Translations under genes and position numbers: made by a program | Notes under the pieces: model-generated | The model's database searches: none | What the model was told of the DNA's origin: nothing | Seen by the model: only the letters and a program-made list of their open reading frames with translations | Part shown: piece after piece, positions 1 through 9,114 of the stretch | Numbering within the stretch: the first letter of the stretch is position 1 | Layout of the letters: each line of letters begins with the position of its first letter | Source of the DNA: Ralstonia sp. TCR112 | GTDB taxonomy: Bacteria; Pseudomonadota; Gammaproteobacteria; Burkholderiales; Burkholderiaceae | Direction of reading: 5' to 3' | Assembly (NCBI RefSeq): GCF_007997035.1 | Contig: NZ_VOSS01000032.1 | Coordinates: 1-64,000 of the forward strand | DNA: 64,000 bases

Positions 1-269
1 TGCCGCCGAGGGAATCGACCAAGCGGAACGATTCGCCAAGCTCACCATGGCCGACCCACCGGATGAGCACCCAGCGTGCCGCCGCATAGCGCTTCGGCAG
101 CCGGACCTTGGCGGTGCGCCCGGCGCTGTCAGTGGTGCCGAAGATCACGCTGTTGGTTTCGCCCTCGCGCGGCGGCTTGCCGGCGATGGTGTGGTCGGGC
201 AGGAACAGGCGGTAGCGCGCGTTGGCATCGGGCGCCGGTCACCGGGTCGACGAGCACGAACCGGTGGAA
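1..269 (-). pseudogene. Fragment of a type VI secretion-associated protein (VgrG/effector-like beta domain), frameshifted
   Basis: Read on the minus strand from about 269 to 1, two adjoining frames give a coherent product: [10 protein letters not shown], then [20 protein letters not shown] and onward through [16 protein letters not shown]. The change of frame lies at the G run 230-232, where one extra G would join them. A tyrosine-rich strand, a 'pdG' turn and a 'TD..GRT' turn are typical of small transthyretin-like domains at the C-termini of VgrG and other type VI secretion proteins; that family call is an inference from pattern only. The gene runs off the left edge and is cut on the right by tuf sequence. 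It has no relation to the ribosomal genes beside it. Confidence 0.4.
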
Positions 270-835
270 TGCCGGTGGAAGACGTGTTCTCGATCTCGGG
301 TCGCGGCACCGTGGTGACCGGCCGTATCGAGCGCGGCATCATCAAGGTCGGCGAAGAAATCGAAATCGTCGGTATCGCCATGGACGGCGACAAGCCGAAG
401 ATCGACAAGACGACCTGCACGGGCGTGGAAATGTTCCGCAAGCTGCTGGACCAAGGTCAAGCAGGCGACAACGTCGGTATTCTGCTGCGCGGCACGAAGC
501 GCGAAGACGTTCAGCGCGGCCAAGTGCTGGCCAAGCCGGGCTCGATCAAGCCGCACACCGAATTCACGGGCGAGGTCTACATCCTGTCGAAGGACGAAGG
601 CGGCCGTCACACGCCGTTCTTCAACAACTACCGTCCGCAGTTCTACTTCCGTACGACGGACGTGACTGGCTCGATCGCCCTGCCGGAAGGCAAGGAAATG
701 GTCATGCCGGGCGACAACGTGTCGATCACCGTCAAGCTGATCGCCCCGATCGCCATGGAAGAAGGCCTGCGCTTCGCTATCCGTGAAGGCGGCCGTACCG
801 TGGGTGCTGGCGTCGTTGCCAAGATCCTGAAGTAA
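270..835 (+). pseudogene. tuf: Elongation factor Tu, C-terminal half only (5' end replaced)
   Basis: EF-Tu delivers aminoacyl-tRNA to the ribosome as a GTP complex. Here 188 residues from [20 protein letters not shown] to the natural stop are present, covering beta-barrel domains 2 and 3. The whole GTPase domain (P-loop, DCPGH, NKCD motifs, roughly 205 residues) is missing, so the piece cannot be a working EF-Tu. Upstream of 270 the sequence turns abruptly into an unrelated minus-strand coding fragment. An open frame continues in phase back to an ATG at 47, so a 262-residue fusion could in principle be read, but its first part looks like an antisense artefact. In relatives an intact tuf sits just before rpsJ; a second tuf copy elsewhere is expected but not visible here. 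Confidence 0.9.
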
Positions 836-942
836 AAGGCGGATCGATGCGCTGTTCCTCGTAAGGGGTGCGGCGCATCGCCTGTAGCATCGCTCTTTCA
901 ATCTACCGGCGGCCTGGCCGCCATGCTCTTTAAGGAAACATC

Positions 943-1254
943 ATGCAGAACCAGAAGATCCGTATCCGCCTGAAGGCTTTCGACTATCGCCTGATCGACC
1001 AGTCGGCCGCTGAAATCGTTGAAACCGCCAAGCGCACCGGCGCGATCGTCAAGGGCCCGGTGCCCCTGCCGACCCGCATCCAGCGTTTCGACGTTCTGCG
1101 TTCGCCGCACGTCAACAAGACCAGCCGCGACCAGTTCGAAATCCGCACGCACCAGCGCCTGATGGACATCGTCGATCCGACGGACAAGACCGTCGATGCG
1201 CTGATGAAGCTGGATCTGCCGGCTGGCGTGGACGTCGAGATCAAGCTGCAATAA
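943..1254 (+). CDS. rpsJ: 30S ribosomal protein S10
   Basis: S10 (103 residues, the normal length) is a head protein of the 30S subunit and also the NusE partner of NusB in antitermination. The sequence runs [20 protein letters not shown] through the conserved [19 protein letters not shown] segment. A good ribosome-binding site (AAGGAAA) lies about 7 bases before the ATG. It lies between the truncated tuf and rplC, but a strong hairpin terminator follows at 1293-1323, so it is probably transcribed mainly with the tuf-side operon rather than with rplC. Confidence 0.98.
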   Translation: MQNQKIRIRLKAFDYRLIDQSAAEIVETAKRTGAIVKGPVPLPTRIQRFDVLRSPHVNKTSRDQFEIRTHQRLMDIVDPTDKTVDALMKLDLPAGVDVEIKLQ

Positions 1255-1292
1255 GCAAGACAACGCTGCCGGTCACTCCGGTAACGGGCAAG

Positions 1293-1323
1293 CGGCGAGC
1301 CAAGTGCTCGCCGTTTTGCTTTT
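1293..1323 (+). terminator. Rho-independent terminator after rpsJ
   Basis: A perfect 8-bp stem CGGCGAGC/GCTCGCCG (1293-1300 and 1306-1313) with a 5-base loop is followed by TTTTGCTTTTT. It separates rpsJ from the rplC promoter, so the S10 cluster is split into two transcription units here. Confidence 0.8.
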
Positions 1324-1378
1324 GAGGTGGCGGATGTTGCATTGCACACGACGTTCGGGCGCTATCCGGCAATCGGCC

Positions 1379-1407
1379 TTGCATATTGTTCGTAACCGGG
1401 ATATATT
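1379..1407 (+). promoter_or_regulatory. Sigma-70 promoter for the rplC ribosomal operon
   Basis: TTGCAT (1379-1384), a 17-base spacer, then TATATT (1402-1407). Predicted start of transcription is near 1414, giving a leader of about 125 bases before rplC. The leader contains CCAATCGCAGCTGG at 1511-1524, a motif that recurs ahead of rplN. Confidence 0.7.
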
Positions 1408-1538
1408 GTAGGGCTACCCCTTTAGTCAGGGGAGTGGGCTGGCCATTTGGCCTCGCGCCGTCTCTTTAGGCGCAGTCCAGTTCAAGATTCGTAGTATCAA
1501 TCAGCCCCGGCCAATCGCAGCTGGGAATGGAGCAAACC

Positions 1539-2192
1539 ATGAGCCTTGGCCTTGTAGGTCGCAAGGTTGGCATGACCCGTATTTTCACGGACGACGGCGA
1601 TTCGATTCCCGTCACCGTGCTCGAGGTCGGCGACAACCGCGTGACGCAAATCAAGACGGACGAGACCGACGGTTATACCGCGGTTCAAGTCACCTTCGGC
1701 ACCCGACGCGCCAGCCGCGTCACCAAGCCGCTGGCGGGTCATCTCGCCAAAGCCGGCGTGGAAGCGGGCGAAGTCATCAAAGAATTCCGAGTGGATGCCG
1801 CTCGTGCCGCTGAATTCCAGCCTGGCGCGAACATCAGCGTCGACCTGTTCGAAGTCGGTCAGAAGATCGATGTTCAGGGTGTGACGATTGGTAAGGGCTA
1901 CGCCGGTACCATCAAGCGTTACAACTTCTCGTCGGGCCGCGCCTCGCACGGTAACTCGCGCTCGCACAACGTGCCGGGCTCGATCGGTATGGCGCAGGAT
2001 CCGGGTCGCGTGTTCCCGGGTAAGCGCATGACCGGTCACATGGGTGACGTCACCCGTACCGTTCAGAATCTGGAAATCGCCAAGATCGACGCAGAGCGCA
2101 AGCTGCTGCTGGTCAAGGGCGCGATTCCGGGCGCCAAGGGCGGTCAAGTCATCGTCACGCCGGCCGTGAAGGCCCGCGCCAAGAAGGCATAA
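1539..2192 (+). CDS. rplC: 50S ribosomal protein L3
   Basis: L3 (217 residues) is an early assembly protein near the peptidyl transferase centre. The ATG at 1539 is chosen over an in-frame ATG at 1527 because it has a proper ribosome-binding site (GGAG, 6 bases upstream) and gives the family N-terminus [16 protein letters not shown]. The conserved loop [20 protein letters not shown], which reaches into the 23S core, and GKRMTGHMG are present. It is the first gene of the long rplC-to-rpsQ run, with rplD 11 bases downstream. Confidence 0.98.
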   Translation: MSLGLVGRKVGMTRIFTDDGDSIPVTVLEVGDNRVTQIKTDETDGYTAVQVTFGTRRASRVTKPLAGHLAKAGVEAGEVIKEFRVDAARAAEFQPGANISVDLFEVGQKIDVQGVTIGKGYAGTIKRYNFSSGRASHGNSRSHNVPGSIGMAQDPGRVFPGKRMTGHMGDVTRTVQNLEIAKIDAERKLLLVKGAIPGAKGGQVIVTPAVKARAKKA

Positions 2193-2203
2193 GGAGCAAA
2201 CGC

Positions 2204-2824
2204 ATGGAACTGAAGCTGCTCCAGGACAACGGTCAACTCGGCGCCGGCGTTGCTGCCTCGCCGGAAGTGTTCGGCCGTGACTACAACGAAGCCCTCGTTC
2301 ACCAAGTCGTCGTCGCTTACCAGGCCAACGCTCGCAGCGGTAACCGTAAGCAGAAGGACCGTGAAGAGGTCAAGCACACGACCAAGAAGCCGTGGCGTCA
2401 AAAGGGTACGGGCCGCGCCCGTGCAGGTATGAGCTCCTCCCCGCTGTGGCGCGGGGGTGGTCGTATCTTCCCGAACAGCCCGGAAGAAAACTTCTCGCAG
2501 AAGGTCAACAAGAAGATGTACCGCGCCGGCATGCGCTCGATTTATTCGCAGCTCGCCCGTGAAGGTCGCATCAACGTCGTTGACAGCCTGTCCGTCGACG
2601 CGCCCAAAACCAAGCTGCTGGCCGACAAGTTCCGCGCCATGGGCCTGGATTCGGTGCTCGTGATTACCGATAACCTGGACGAAAACCTCTTCCTGGCATC
2701 GCGCAACCTGGCGCATGTGCTCGTGGTTGAGCCGCGTCACGCCGACCCGCTGTCGCTCGTGCACTACAAGAAGGTGCTCGTGACCAAGGCAGCCGTCGCG
2801 CAGATCGAGGAGTTGCTGAAATGA
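2204..2824 (+). CDS. rplD: 50S ribosomal protein L4
   Basis: L4 (206 residues) lines the peptide exit tunnel; in Escherichia coli it also represses its own operon by binding the S10 leader. The tunnel loop with [20 protein letters not shown] and the WRGGG segment is intact. Its last codons overlap rplW (ATGA at 2821), implying coupled translation. Whether L4 autoregulates here through the 1414-1538 leader is not shown by the sequence. Confidence 0.98.
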   Translation: MELKLLQDNGQLGAGVAASPEVFGRDYNEALVHQVVVAYQANARSGNRKQKDREEVKHTTKKPWRQKGTGRARAGMSSSPLWRGGGRIFPNSPEENFSQKVNKKMYRAGMRSIYSQLAREGRINVVDSLSVDAPKTKLLADKFRAMGLDSVLVITDNLDENLFLASRNLAHVLVVEPRHADPLSLVHYKKVLVTKAAVAQIEELLK

Positions 2825-3135
2825 CGCAAGTTGCCAAGAACGACCATCGCCTGATGCAGGTGCTGCTGGCGCCTGTGGTGTCTGAAAAGGCAACCCTGGT
2901 GGCCGAGAAGAACGAACAGGTCGTGTTCGAAGTGGCTCGCGACGCCAACAAGGGCGAAGTGAAGGCTGCTGTCGAGCTGCTGTTCAAGGTCGAAGTCGAG
3001 TCCGTCCAGATCCTGAACCAGAAGGGCAAGCAAAAGCGCTTCGGTCGCTTCATGGGTCGTCGTGACCACGTGAAGAAGGCCTATGTCTCGCTGAAGCCGG
3101 GCCAGGAAATCAATTTTGAAGCGGAGGCCAAGTAA
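2821..3135 (+). CDS. rplW: 50S ribosomal protein L23
   Basis: L23 (104 residues) sits at the tunnel exit and is the docking site for trigger factor and SRP. The family pattern '[11 protein letters not shown]' near residue 20 and '[19 protein letters not shown]'-like basic loop (here [19 protein letters not shown]) are present. The start overlaps the rplD stop by four bases. rplB begins two bases after its stop. Confidence 0.98.
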   Translation: MTQVAKNDHRLMQVLLAPVVSEKATLVAEKNEQVVFEVARDANKGEVKAAVELLFKVEVESVQILNQKGKQKRFGRFMGRRDHVKKAYVSLKPGQEINFEAEAK

Positions 3136-3137
3136 TC

Positions 3138-3968
3138 ATGGCACTCGTCAAAACCAAGCCGACATCGCCGGGCCGCCGCTCGATGGTGAAGGTCGTTAAC
3201 CCCGACCTTCACAAGGGCGCGCCGCACGCCCCGCTGCTGGAAAAGCAAATCCAGAAGTCGGGTCGTAACAACAACGGCCACATCACCACCCGTCACAAGG
3301 GTGGTGGTCACAAGCATCACTATCGCATCGTCGACTTCAAGCGTAACGACAAGGACGGTATCCCGGCCAAGATCGAACGCCTGGAATACGATCCGAACCG
3401 TAGCGCCAACATCGCGCTCGTGCTGTTCGCTGATGGCGAGCGCCGCTACATCATCGCCCCGAAGGGCGCTGTGGTTGGCCAAGCCATCGCCAACGGCTCG
3501 GAAGCGCCGATCAAGGCCGGTAACAACCTGCCGATCCGCAACATCCCGGTCGGTACGACGATCCACTGCGTGGAAATCCTGCCGGGCAAGGGCGCTCAAG
3601 TCGCCCGTTCGGCCGGTACGTCCGCTGTGCTGCTGGCTCGCGAAGGCATCTACGCTCAAGTGCGTCTGCGCTCGGGTGAAGTGCGCCGTGTGCACATCGA
3701 GTGCCGCGCGACCATTGGTGAAGTTGGCAACGAAGAGCACAGCCTGCGCCAGATCGGTAAGGCCGGTGCAACCCGTTGGCGCGGCATTCGCCCGACCGTT
3801 CGCGGTGTGGTGATGAACCCGGTCGATCACCCGCATGGTGGTGGTGAAGGTAAGACTGCTGCTGGCCGTGATCCGGTGTCCCCGTGGGGCACGCCGACCA
3901 AGGGCTACCGCACCCGTCGTAACAAGCGCACTGACAGCATGATCGTTCAGCGCCGTCACAAGCGTTAA
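3138..3968 (+). CDS. rplB: 50S ribosomal protein L2
   Basis: L2 (276 residues) is one of the most conserved large-subunit proteins and is needed for subunit joining and peptidyl transfer. The C-terminal signature around [15 protein letters not shown], which holds the conserved histidine, is intact, as is the N-terminal RNA-binding domain with [20 protein letters not shown]. It follows rplW with two bases between, and rpsS follows 21 bases later. Confidence 0.99.
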   Translation: MALVKTKPTSPGRRSMVKVVNPDLHKGAPHAPLLEKQIQKSGRNNNGHITTRHKGGGHKHHYRIVDFKRNDKDGIPAKIERLEYDPNRSANIALVLFADGERRYIIAPKGAVVGQAIANGSEAPIKAGNNLPIRNIPVGTTIHCVEILPGKGAQVARSAGTSAVLLAREGIYAQVRLRSGEVRRVHIECRATIGEVGNEEHSLRQIGKAGATRWRGIRPTVRGVVMNPVDHPHGGGEGKTAAGRDPVSPWGTPTKGYRTRRNKRTDSMIVQRRHKR

Positions 3969-3989
3969 TCGGTAGGTAGGAGCTTAGAT

Positions 3990-4265
3990 ATGACTCGTTC
4001 CGTAAAAAAGGGTCCTTTCATTGACGCCCACCTGCTGAAGAAGGTTGAGGCGGCAGTGCAAACGAAGGACAAGAAGCCCATCAAGACTTGGTCGCGTCGT
4101 TCGACCATTCTGCCGGACTTCATCGGCCTGACGATCGCCGTTCATAACGGTCGTCAGCACGTGCCCGTGTATGTCACGGAAAACATGGTTGGCCACAAGC
4201 TCGGCGAATTTGCGCTCACGCGTACGTTCAAGGGCCACGCTGCCGACAAGAAAGCGAAGCGATAA
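3990..4265 (+). CDS. rpsS: 30S ribosomal protein S19
   Basis: S19 (91 residues) binds with S13 in the head of the 30S subunit near the A-site finger. The start [19 protein letters not shown] and the conserved [19 protein letters not shown] block are textbook. Ribosome-binding site GTAGGAG is 10 bases before the ATG. It sits between rplB and rplV in the standard order. Confidence 0.99.
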   Translation: MTRSVKKGPFIDAHLLKKVEAAVQTKDKKPIKTWSRRSTILPDFIGLTIAVHNGRQHVPVYVTENMVGHKLGEFALTRTFKGHAADKKAKR

Positions 4266-4274
4266 GGGGCAATC

Positions 4275-4604
4275 ATGGAAGTTAAAGCGATTCATCGCGG
4301 CGCCCGTATCTCCGCACAGAAGACGCGCCTGGTTGCTGACCAGATCCGCGGCCTGTCGATCGAGCGCGCGCTCAACGTGCTGACGTTCAGCCCGAAGAAG
4401 GCGGCTGGCATCGTGAAGAAGGTGGTTGAGTCCGCCATCGCGAACGCCGAGCACAATGAAGGCGCCGATATCGACGAGCTGAAGGTCAAGTCGATCTACA
4501 TCGACAAGGCCACGTCGCTCAAGCGCTTCACGGCGCGTGCGAAGGGCCGTGGCAACCGCATCGAGAAACAAACCTGTCACATCACTGTGACGCTGGGCAA
4601 CTAA
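4275..4604 (+). CDS. rplV: 50S ribosomal protein L22
   Basis: L22 (109 residues) lines the peptide exit tunnel opposite L4; changes in its beta-hairpin can give macrolide resistance in other bacteria. The protein begins [20 protein letters not shown] and the hairpin segment [20 protein letters not shown] is unbroken. rpsS ends nine bases upstream and rpsC starts nine bases downstream. Confidence 0.99.
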   Translation: MEVKAIHRGARISAQKTRLVADQIRGLSIERALNVLTFSPKKAAGIVKKVVESAIANAEHNEGADIDELKVKSIYIDKATSLKRFTARAKGRGNRIEKQTCHITVTLGN

Positions 4605-4613
4605 GGGGTCACG

Positions 4614-5402
4614 ATGGGACAGAAGATTCATCCGACTGGCTTCCGTCTGGCTGTCAGCCGTAACTGGGCATCGCGTTGGTACGCGAGCAACACCCAGTTT
4701 GCCGGCATGCTCAAGGAAGACATCGAGGTTCGCGAGTTTCTGAAGAAGAAGCTGAAGAACGCGTCGGTGGGCCGCGTGGTCATCGAGCGTCCGGCCAAGA
4801 ATGCCCGTATCACCATTTACAGCTCGCGTCCGGGCGTGGTGATCGGCAAGAAGGGCGAGGACATCGAACTGCTGAAGGCTGAGCTGCAGCGTCGCATGGG
4901 CGTGCCCGTGCACGTGAACATCGAGGAAATCCGCAAGCCGGAAGTCGATGCACAGCTGATCGCCGATTCGATCACGCAGCAGCTCGAGCGCCGCATCATG
5001 TTCCGTCGCGCAATGAAGCGCGCGATGCAGAACGCGATGCGTCTGGGTGCCCAAGGCATCAAGATCATGAGCTCGGGCCGTCTGAACGGCATCGAAATCG
5101 CCCGTACCGAGTGGTACCGCGAAGGCCGTGTGCCCCTGCACACGCTGCGCGCCGATATCGACTACGGATTCTCCGAAGCGGAAACCACCTACGGCATCAT
5201 CGGTGTCAAGGTGTGGGTGTACAAGGGCGACCACCTCGGTCGCAACGACGCACCTGTCGTGGAAGAGCCGCAAGAAGAGCGTCGCAAGCGTCCGGGTCGC
5301 CCGGAAGGTCGTCGCCGTGAGGGCGAAGGTCGCCCGGCCGGTCAGCGCCGCGGTGCTGGTGCAGGTGCCCGTCGTGGCGCCGACGCCAAGACTGGAGAAT
5401 AA
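4614..5402 (+). CDS. rpsC: 30S ribosomal protein S3
   Basis: S3 (262 residues) forms part of the mRNA entry channel and has helicase activity with S4. The KH domain motif [14 protein letters not shown] lies near residues 75-90. Compared with the 233-residue Escherichia coli protein it has a C-terminal tail of about 40 residues very rich in arginine, glycine and proline ([19 protein letters not shown] and on), a feature common in Burkholderiales. The stop is followed two bases later by rplP. Confidence 0.98.
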   Translation: MGQKIHPTGFRLAVSRNWASRWYASNTQFAGMLKEDIEVREFLKKKLKNASVGRVVIERPAKNARITIYSSRPGVVIGKKGEDIELLKAELQRRMGVPVHVNIEEIRKPEVDAQLIADSITQQLERRIMFRRAMKRAMQNAMRLGAQGIKIMSSGRLNGIEIARTEWYREGRVPLHTLRADIDYGFSEAETTYGIIGVKVWVYKGDHLGRNDAPVVEEPQEERRKRPGRPEGRRREGEGRPAGQRRGAGAGARRGADAKTGE

Positions 5403-5404
5403 AC

Positions 5405-5821
5405 ATGCTGCAACCTAAGCGCAGGAAGTACCGCAAGGAGCAGAAGGGCCGCAACACCGGTATCGCGACGCGCGGCAACGCAGTCTCGTTCGGCGAGTTC
5501 GGTCTGAAGGCGATGGGCCGCGGCCGTCTGACCGCGCGTCAGATTGAGTCGGCCCGTCGTGCGATGACCCGTCACATCAAGCGTGGCGGCCGCATTTGGA
5601 TCCGGATTTTCCCGGACAAGCCGATCTCGAAGAAGCCTGCCGAAGTCCGTATGGGTAACGGTAAGGGCAACCCGGAATACTACGTGGCTGAAATTCAGCC
5701 GGGCAAGATGCTGTACGAAATGGACGGCGTTGGCGAAGAACTGGCACGCGAGGCATTCCGCCTGGCCGCTGCCAAGCTGCCGATCGCGACCAGCTTCGTG
5801 GTGCGTCAGGTCGGAACGTAA
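5405..5821 (+). CDS. rplP: 50S ribosomal protein L16
   Basis: L16 (138 residues) organises the A-site of the large subunit. It begins [19 protein letters not shown] and contains the conserved [20 protein letters not shown] and [11 protein letters not shown] stretches. The start follows the rpsC stop by two bases, and rpmC starts 12 bases after its stop with a strong AAGGAG site. Confidence 0.99.
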   Translation: MLQPKRRKYRKEQKGRNTGIATRGNAVSFGEFGLKAMGRGRLTARQIESARRAMTRHIKRGGRIWIRIFPDKPISKKPAEVRMGNGKGNPEYYVAEIQPGKMLYEMDGVGEELAREAFRLAAAKLPIATSFVVRQVGT

Positions 5822-5833
5822 GGAGCACACACC

Positions 5834-6028
5834 ATGAAAGCATCCGAACTGCGCGACAAAGATGTCGCCGGGCTGAACCAGGAGCTCTCCGAGCTGCTGA
5901 AGGCCCAATTTGGCCTGCGCATGCAAAAAGCGACGCAACAGCTGCAGAACACCAGCCAGCTGAAGAAGGTGCGTCGTGACATCGCGCGTGTCCGCACCGT
6001 GCTGGGCCAGAAGGGGAACCAGAAATGA
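5834..6028 (+). CDS. rpmC: 50S ribosomal protein L29
   Basis: L29 (64 residues) is a two-helix protein at the tunnel exit next to L23. The sequence [20 protein letters not shown] with the [20 protein letters not shown] core is typical. The last codon region overlaps the rpsQ start (ATGA at 6025), indicating translational coupling. Confidence 0.98.
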   Translation: MKASELRDKDVAGLNQELSELLKAQFGLRMQKATQQLQNTSQLKKVRRDIARVRTVLGQKGNQK

Positions 6029-6294
6029 CTGAAGCCGCAACGTCCCTGAAGCGCACGCTCGTCGGTCGCGTTGTCAGCAACAAGATGGACAAGACCGTCA
6101 CGGTCCTGATCGAAAACCGCGTCAAGCATCCGCTGTACGGCAAGTACGTGGTGCGCTCGAAGAAGTACCATGCGCACGACGAAGCCAACCAGTACAACGA
6201 AGGCGACAAGGTCGAGATCACGGAATCGCGTCCTCTCTCCCGCACCAAGTCGTGGGTGGTGTCGCGTCTGCTCGAAGCTGCACGCGTGATCTAA
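6025..6294 (+). CDS. rpsQ: 30S ribosomal protein S17
   Basis: S17 (89 residues) is a primary 16S rRNA-binding OB-fold protein of the 30S body. The conserved [19 protein letters not shown] and [20 protein letters not shown] segments are present. It is the last gene of the rplC-started unit; a 267-base gap with an inverted repeat and a new promoter follows before rplN. Confidence 0.98.
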   Translation: MTEAATSLKRTLVGRVVSNKMDKTVTVLIENRVKHPLYGKYVVRSKKYHAHDEANQYNEGDKVEITESRPLSRTKSWVVSRLLEAARVI

Positions 6295-6316
6295 AACAAC
6301 AGCGAGCAGTTTGCTG

Positions 6317-6344
6317 TTGCAAGACCGAGATTATGTGATATAGT
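6317..6344 (+). promoter_or_regulatory. Promoter ahead of rplN (spc part of the cluster)
   Basis: TTGCAA (6317-6322), a 16-base spacer, and TATAGT (6339-6344) form a credible sigma-70 promoter. The -10 box lies within the loop of a 10-bp inverted repeat (6321-6353). The transcript would have a leader of roughly 210 bases. Confidence 0.6.
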
Positions 6345-6353
6345 CTCGGTCTT
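6321..6353 (+). repeat. 10-bp perfect inverted repeat over the rplN promoter
   Basis: AAGACCGAGA (6321-6330) and TCTCGGTCTT (6344-6353) are exact reverse complements separated by 13 bases and followed by TCCCTTT. It can act as a terminator for the rpsQ transcript, as an operator, or both, since it overlaps the -35 and -10 boxes. Confidence 0.75.
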
Positions 6354-6561
6354 TCCCTTTGTGAGGGTGGCCGGTAGATATGCTGGTGGCTCGGGTGAAG
6401 GGGAAAAGCGAATGGGCCAGGCGGCAATCGCCGTCGGGCAGCTACCGACTTCAAGTTGATCAACCCAATCGCAGTTGGCGCAATGCCAGCAGCCGGCGGG
6501 ACCAAGACTGATCGCCTCTGCGCATTGTGCGTCTGGCGAATTAAGTTGGGACGAGAACACC

Positions 6562-6930
6562 ATGATTCAGACAGAAAGCCGGCTCGAAGTGGCCGATAAC
6601 ACGGGTGCGCGTGAAGTCATGTGCATCAAGGTGCTGGGCGGTTCGAAGCGCCGCTACGCCAGCGTCGGCGACATCATCAAGGTCAGCGTCAAGGATGCTG
6701 CCCCGCGTGGTCGCGTGAAGAAGGGCGATATCTACAACGCCGTGGTGGTGCGTACCGCCAAGGGCGTGCGCCGTCCCGACGGCTCGCTCATCAAGTTCGA
6801 CGGCAATGCCGCCGTGCTGCTGAACACCAAGCTTGAGCCGATCGGCACCCGTATTTTCGGGCCGGTCACTCGCGAACTCCGTACCGAGCGCTTCATGAAG
6901 ATCGTGTCGCTCGCGCCGGAAGTGCTGTAA
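6562..6930 (+). CDS. rplN: 50S ribosomal protein L14
   Basis: L14 (122 residues) forms an intersubunit bridge and is the target of ribosome silencing factor RsfS. The ATG at 6562 gives the standard N-terminus [19 protein letters not shown]; a longer in-frame opening from 6475 is leader sequence. The conserved [15 protein letters not shown] and [16 protein letters not shown] blocks are intact. It heads a new transcription unit, with rplX 11 bases after. Confidence 0.98.
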   Translation: MIQTESRLEVADNTGAREVMCIKVLGGSKRRYASVGDIIKVSVKDAAPRGRVKKGDIYNAVVVRTAKGVRRPDGSLIKFDGNAAVLLNTKLEPIGTRIFGPVTRELRTERFMKIVSLAPEVL

Positions 6931-6941
6931 TCGGAGGCCGC

Positions 6942-7250
6942 ATGAACAAGATTCGCAAGGGCGATCGCGTCATCGTCCGTACCGGTAAAGACAAGGGCAA
7001 GCAAGGTACTGTGCTGGCCGTGCTCGCCGAGCATGTGACGGTTGAAGGCGTGAACGTTGCCAAGAAGCACGTGCGCCCGAACCCGATGCTGGGTACCACG
7101 GGTGGTGTGGTCGACAAGGTCATGCCCATCCATATTTCGAACGTTGCGCTCGTGGATGCCAATGGCAAGCCGTCGCGCGTCGGCATCAAGGTTGAAGGCG
7201 GCGTGAAGACGCGCGTGCTGAAGACCACTGGTGCTGCCGTCGGCGCTTGA
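6942..7250 (+). CDS. rplX: 50S ribosomal protein L24
   Basis: L24 (102 residues) is one of two assembly initiators of the 50S subunit. The KOW motif near the N-terminus reads [20 protein letters not shown]. The stop overlaps a longer in-frame opening of rplE, but the true rplE start is 26 bases further on. Confidence 0.98.
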   Translation: MNKIRKGDRVIVRTGKDKGKQGTVLAVLAEHVTVEGVNVAKKHVRPNPMLGTTGGVVDKVMPIHISNVALVDANGKPSRVGIKVEGGVKTRVLKTTGAAVGA

Positions 7251-7276
7251 TTCTGGGCAATAGAGAGGAGTTGAGC

Positions 7277-7819
7277 ATGACTGCACGTCTGCAAGAGTTT
7301 TACAAAGAGAAGGTTGTGCCCGAGCTGATCAAGCAGTTCGGTTACAAGTCCGTGATGGAAGTGCCGCGCATCACCAAGATCACCCTGAACATGGGTCTTG
7401 GCGAAGCCATCAATGACAAGAAAGTCATTGAGCACGCCACCGGCGACCTGATCAAGATAGCTGGCCAGAAGCCCATCGTGACGAAGGCCCGCAAGGCTAT
7501 CGCCGGCTTCAAGATTCGCCAGGGTTACCCGATCGGTACGATGGTCACGCTGCGTGGCCAACGTATGTATGAATTCCTGGACCGCTTCATCACCGTGTCG
7601 CTGCCCCGCGTGCGCGACTTCCGTGGTGTGTCGGGCAAGGCGTTCGATGGTCGTGGCAACTACAACATCGGTGTGAAAGAGCAGATCATTTTCCCCGAGA
7701 TCGAGTACGACAAGATCGACGCACTCCGTGGTCTGAACATCAGCATCACGACGACTGCGAAGAACGATGAGGAAGCGAAGGCGCTCCTCAACGCGTTCAA
7801 GTTCCCGTTCCGTAATTAA
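7277..7819 (+). CDS. rplE: 50S ribosomal protein L5
   Basis: L5 (180 residues) binds 5S rRNA and contacts P-site tRNA. The ATG at 7277, preceded by GAGAGGAG, is chosen; an upstream opening at 7247 lacks a site and adds non-family residues. The sequence [40 protein letters not shown] and the C-terminal FPFRN match the family. Confidence 0.98.
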   Translation: MTARLQEFYKEKVVPELIKQFGYKSVMEVPRITKITLNMGLGEAINDKKVIEHATGDLIKIAGQKPIVTKARKAIAGFKIRQGYPIGTMVTLRGQRMYEFLDRFITVSLPRVRDFRGVSGKAFDGRGNYNIGVKEQIIFPEIEYDKIDALRGLNISITTTAKNDEEAKALLNAFKFPFRN

Positions 7820-7828
7820 GGGGTTACC

Positions 7829-8134
7829 GTGGCTAAATTGTCTCTGATCGAACGCGAGAAGAAGCGTGCCAAGCTCGTGGCCAAGTACGCTGAGAAGCGC
7901 GCCGCTCTCGAAGCCATCGTGGCCGACCAAAGCAAGTCGGAAGAAGAGCGCTATGAAGCGCGTCTGAAGCTGCAAGCGCTGCCGCGCAATGCAAATCCGA
8001 CTCGTCAGCGCAACCGCTGCTCGATCACCGGTCGTCCCCGCGGTACGTTCCGTAAGTTCGGCCTGGCGCGTAACAAGCTCCGCGAGATCGCCTTCAAGGG
8101 CGAGATCCCGGGTCTGACGAAAGCCAGCTGGTAA
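7829..8134 (+). CDS. rpsN: 30S ribosomal protein S14 (zinc-free form)
   Basis: S14 (101 residues) is a late 30S-head protein. It starts with GTG at 7829 preceded by AAGGGG, giving [17 protein letters not shown]. The length of 101 and the lack of the paired CxxC motifs show it is the C-minus, zinc-independent form. The C-terminal [20 protein letters not shown] is conserved. Confidence 0.98.
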   Translation: MAKLSLIEREKKRAKLVAKYAEKRAALEAIVADQSKSEEERYEARLKLQALPRNANPTRQRNRCSITGRPRGTFRKFGLARNKLREIAFKGEIPGLTKASW

Positions 8135-8161
8135 TCACGCACAGGCTACAGGAGAAACAGT

Positions 8162-8557
8162 ATGAGCATGAGCGATCCGATCGCCGATATGCTGACGCGT
8201 ATCCGCAACGCGCAAGCGGTGGAAAAAGCGTCGGTGGTCATGCCGTCGTCGAAGCTGAAGGTGGCAATCGCCAAAGTCCTGAAGGACGAAGGCTACATCG
8301 ACGAATTCGCCGTGACCGAGCAGGGTGGCAAGTCCACGCTGACGATTGGTCTGAAGTACTACGCTGGCCGCCCGGTCATCGAGCGCCTGGAGCGCGTCTC
8401 GAAGCCTGGTCTGCGTGTGTACAAGGGCCGTAACGAAATCCCGCAAGTGATGAACGGCCTGGGTGTCGCCATCATCTCGACCCCGCAGGGTCTGATGACG
8501 GACCGCCGCGCCCGCGCAACCGGTGTCGGTGGCGAAGTCATTTGCTACGTCGCCTAA
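8162..8557 (+). CDS. rpsH: 30S ribosomal protein S8
   Basis: S8 (131 residues) is a primary 16S rRNA binder and the spc operon repressor in Escherichia coli. It begins [18 protein letters not shown]; a second ATG two codons later (8168) is also possible, but AGGAG stands about 8 bases before 8162. The C-terminal [20 protein letters not shown] motif is intact. Confidence 0.98.
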   Translation: MSMSDPIADMLTRIRNAQAVEKASVVMPSSKLKVAIAKVLKDEGYIDEFAVTEQGGKSTLTIGLKYYAGRPVIERLERVSKPGLRVYKGRNEIPQVMNGLGVAIISTPQGLMTDRRARATGVGGEVICYVA

Positions 8558-8569
8558 GGGAGGGGAACC

Positions 8570-9103
8570 ATGTCTCGCGTAGGTAAGGCTCCCATCGCGC
8601 TGCCCAAGGGCGCCGAAGTCAATTTCGCTGGTGGTCTGCTGACCGTCAAGGGCCCGCTGGGCACCCTGACGCAGCCGATCCACTCGCTGGTAAAGGTCAC
8701 CACCGACAACGGCACGATCACGTTCGCGCCGGCAGATGAGTCGCGTGAAGCCAATGCGCTGCAAGGTACGATGCGCGCCCTGACGGCCAACATGGTCAAG
8801 GGTGTGACGACGGGCTTCGAGCGCAAGCTGAACCTGGTCGGCGTGGGTTACCGTGCATCGGTTCAGGGCACCGCTCTGAAGCTGCAACTCGGTTTCTCGC
8901 ACGACGTGATCCATGAGATGCCGGAAGGCGTGAAGGCGGAAACGCCGACGCAGACCGAAATCATCATCAAGGGTTCGGACAAGCAAAAAGTTGGTCAGGT
9001 CGCCGCCGAAGTGCGTGGTTATCGTCCGCCGGAGCCCTACAAGGGCAAGGGTGTGCGCTACGCCGACGAGCGTGTGATCCTGAAGGAAACCAAGAAGAAG
9101 TAA
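8570..9103 (+). CDS. rplF: 50S ribosomal protein L6
   Basis: L6 (177 residues) lies near the factor-binding site of the large subunit. The start [17 protein letters not shown] follows a strong GGGAGGGG site. The C-terminal signature [20 protein letters not shown] is present. It follows rpsH by 12 bases and is followed by rplR. Confidence 0.99.
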   Translation: MSRVGKAPIALPKGAEVNFAGGLLTVKGPLGTLTQPIHSLVKVTTDNGTITFAPADESREANALQGTMRALTANMVKGVTTGFERKLNLVGVGYRASVQGTALKLQLGFSHDVIHEMPEGVKAETPTQTEIIIKGSDKQKVGQVAAEVRGYRPPEPYKGKGVRYADERVILKETKKK

Positions 9104-9114
9104 GGGTGCACATC

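Noticed and set aside
47-269. N-terminal part of a 262-residue open frame fused to EF-Tu
   Set aside because: Its composition fits no EF-Tu sequence, and the opposite strand carries a far more protein-like reading, so it is an antisense artefact of the chimera.
3081-3959. Long open frame opposite rplB, and similar long antisense frames elsewhere
   Set aside because: High GC content leaves long open antisense frames. They are low-complexity, His/Arg-rich and overlap well-defined genes.
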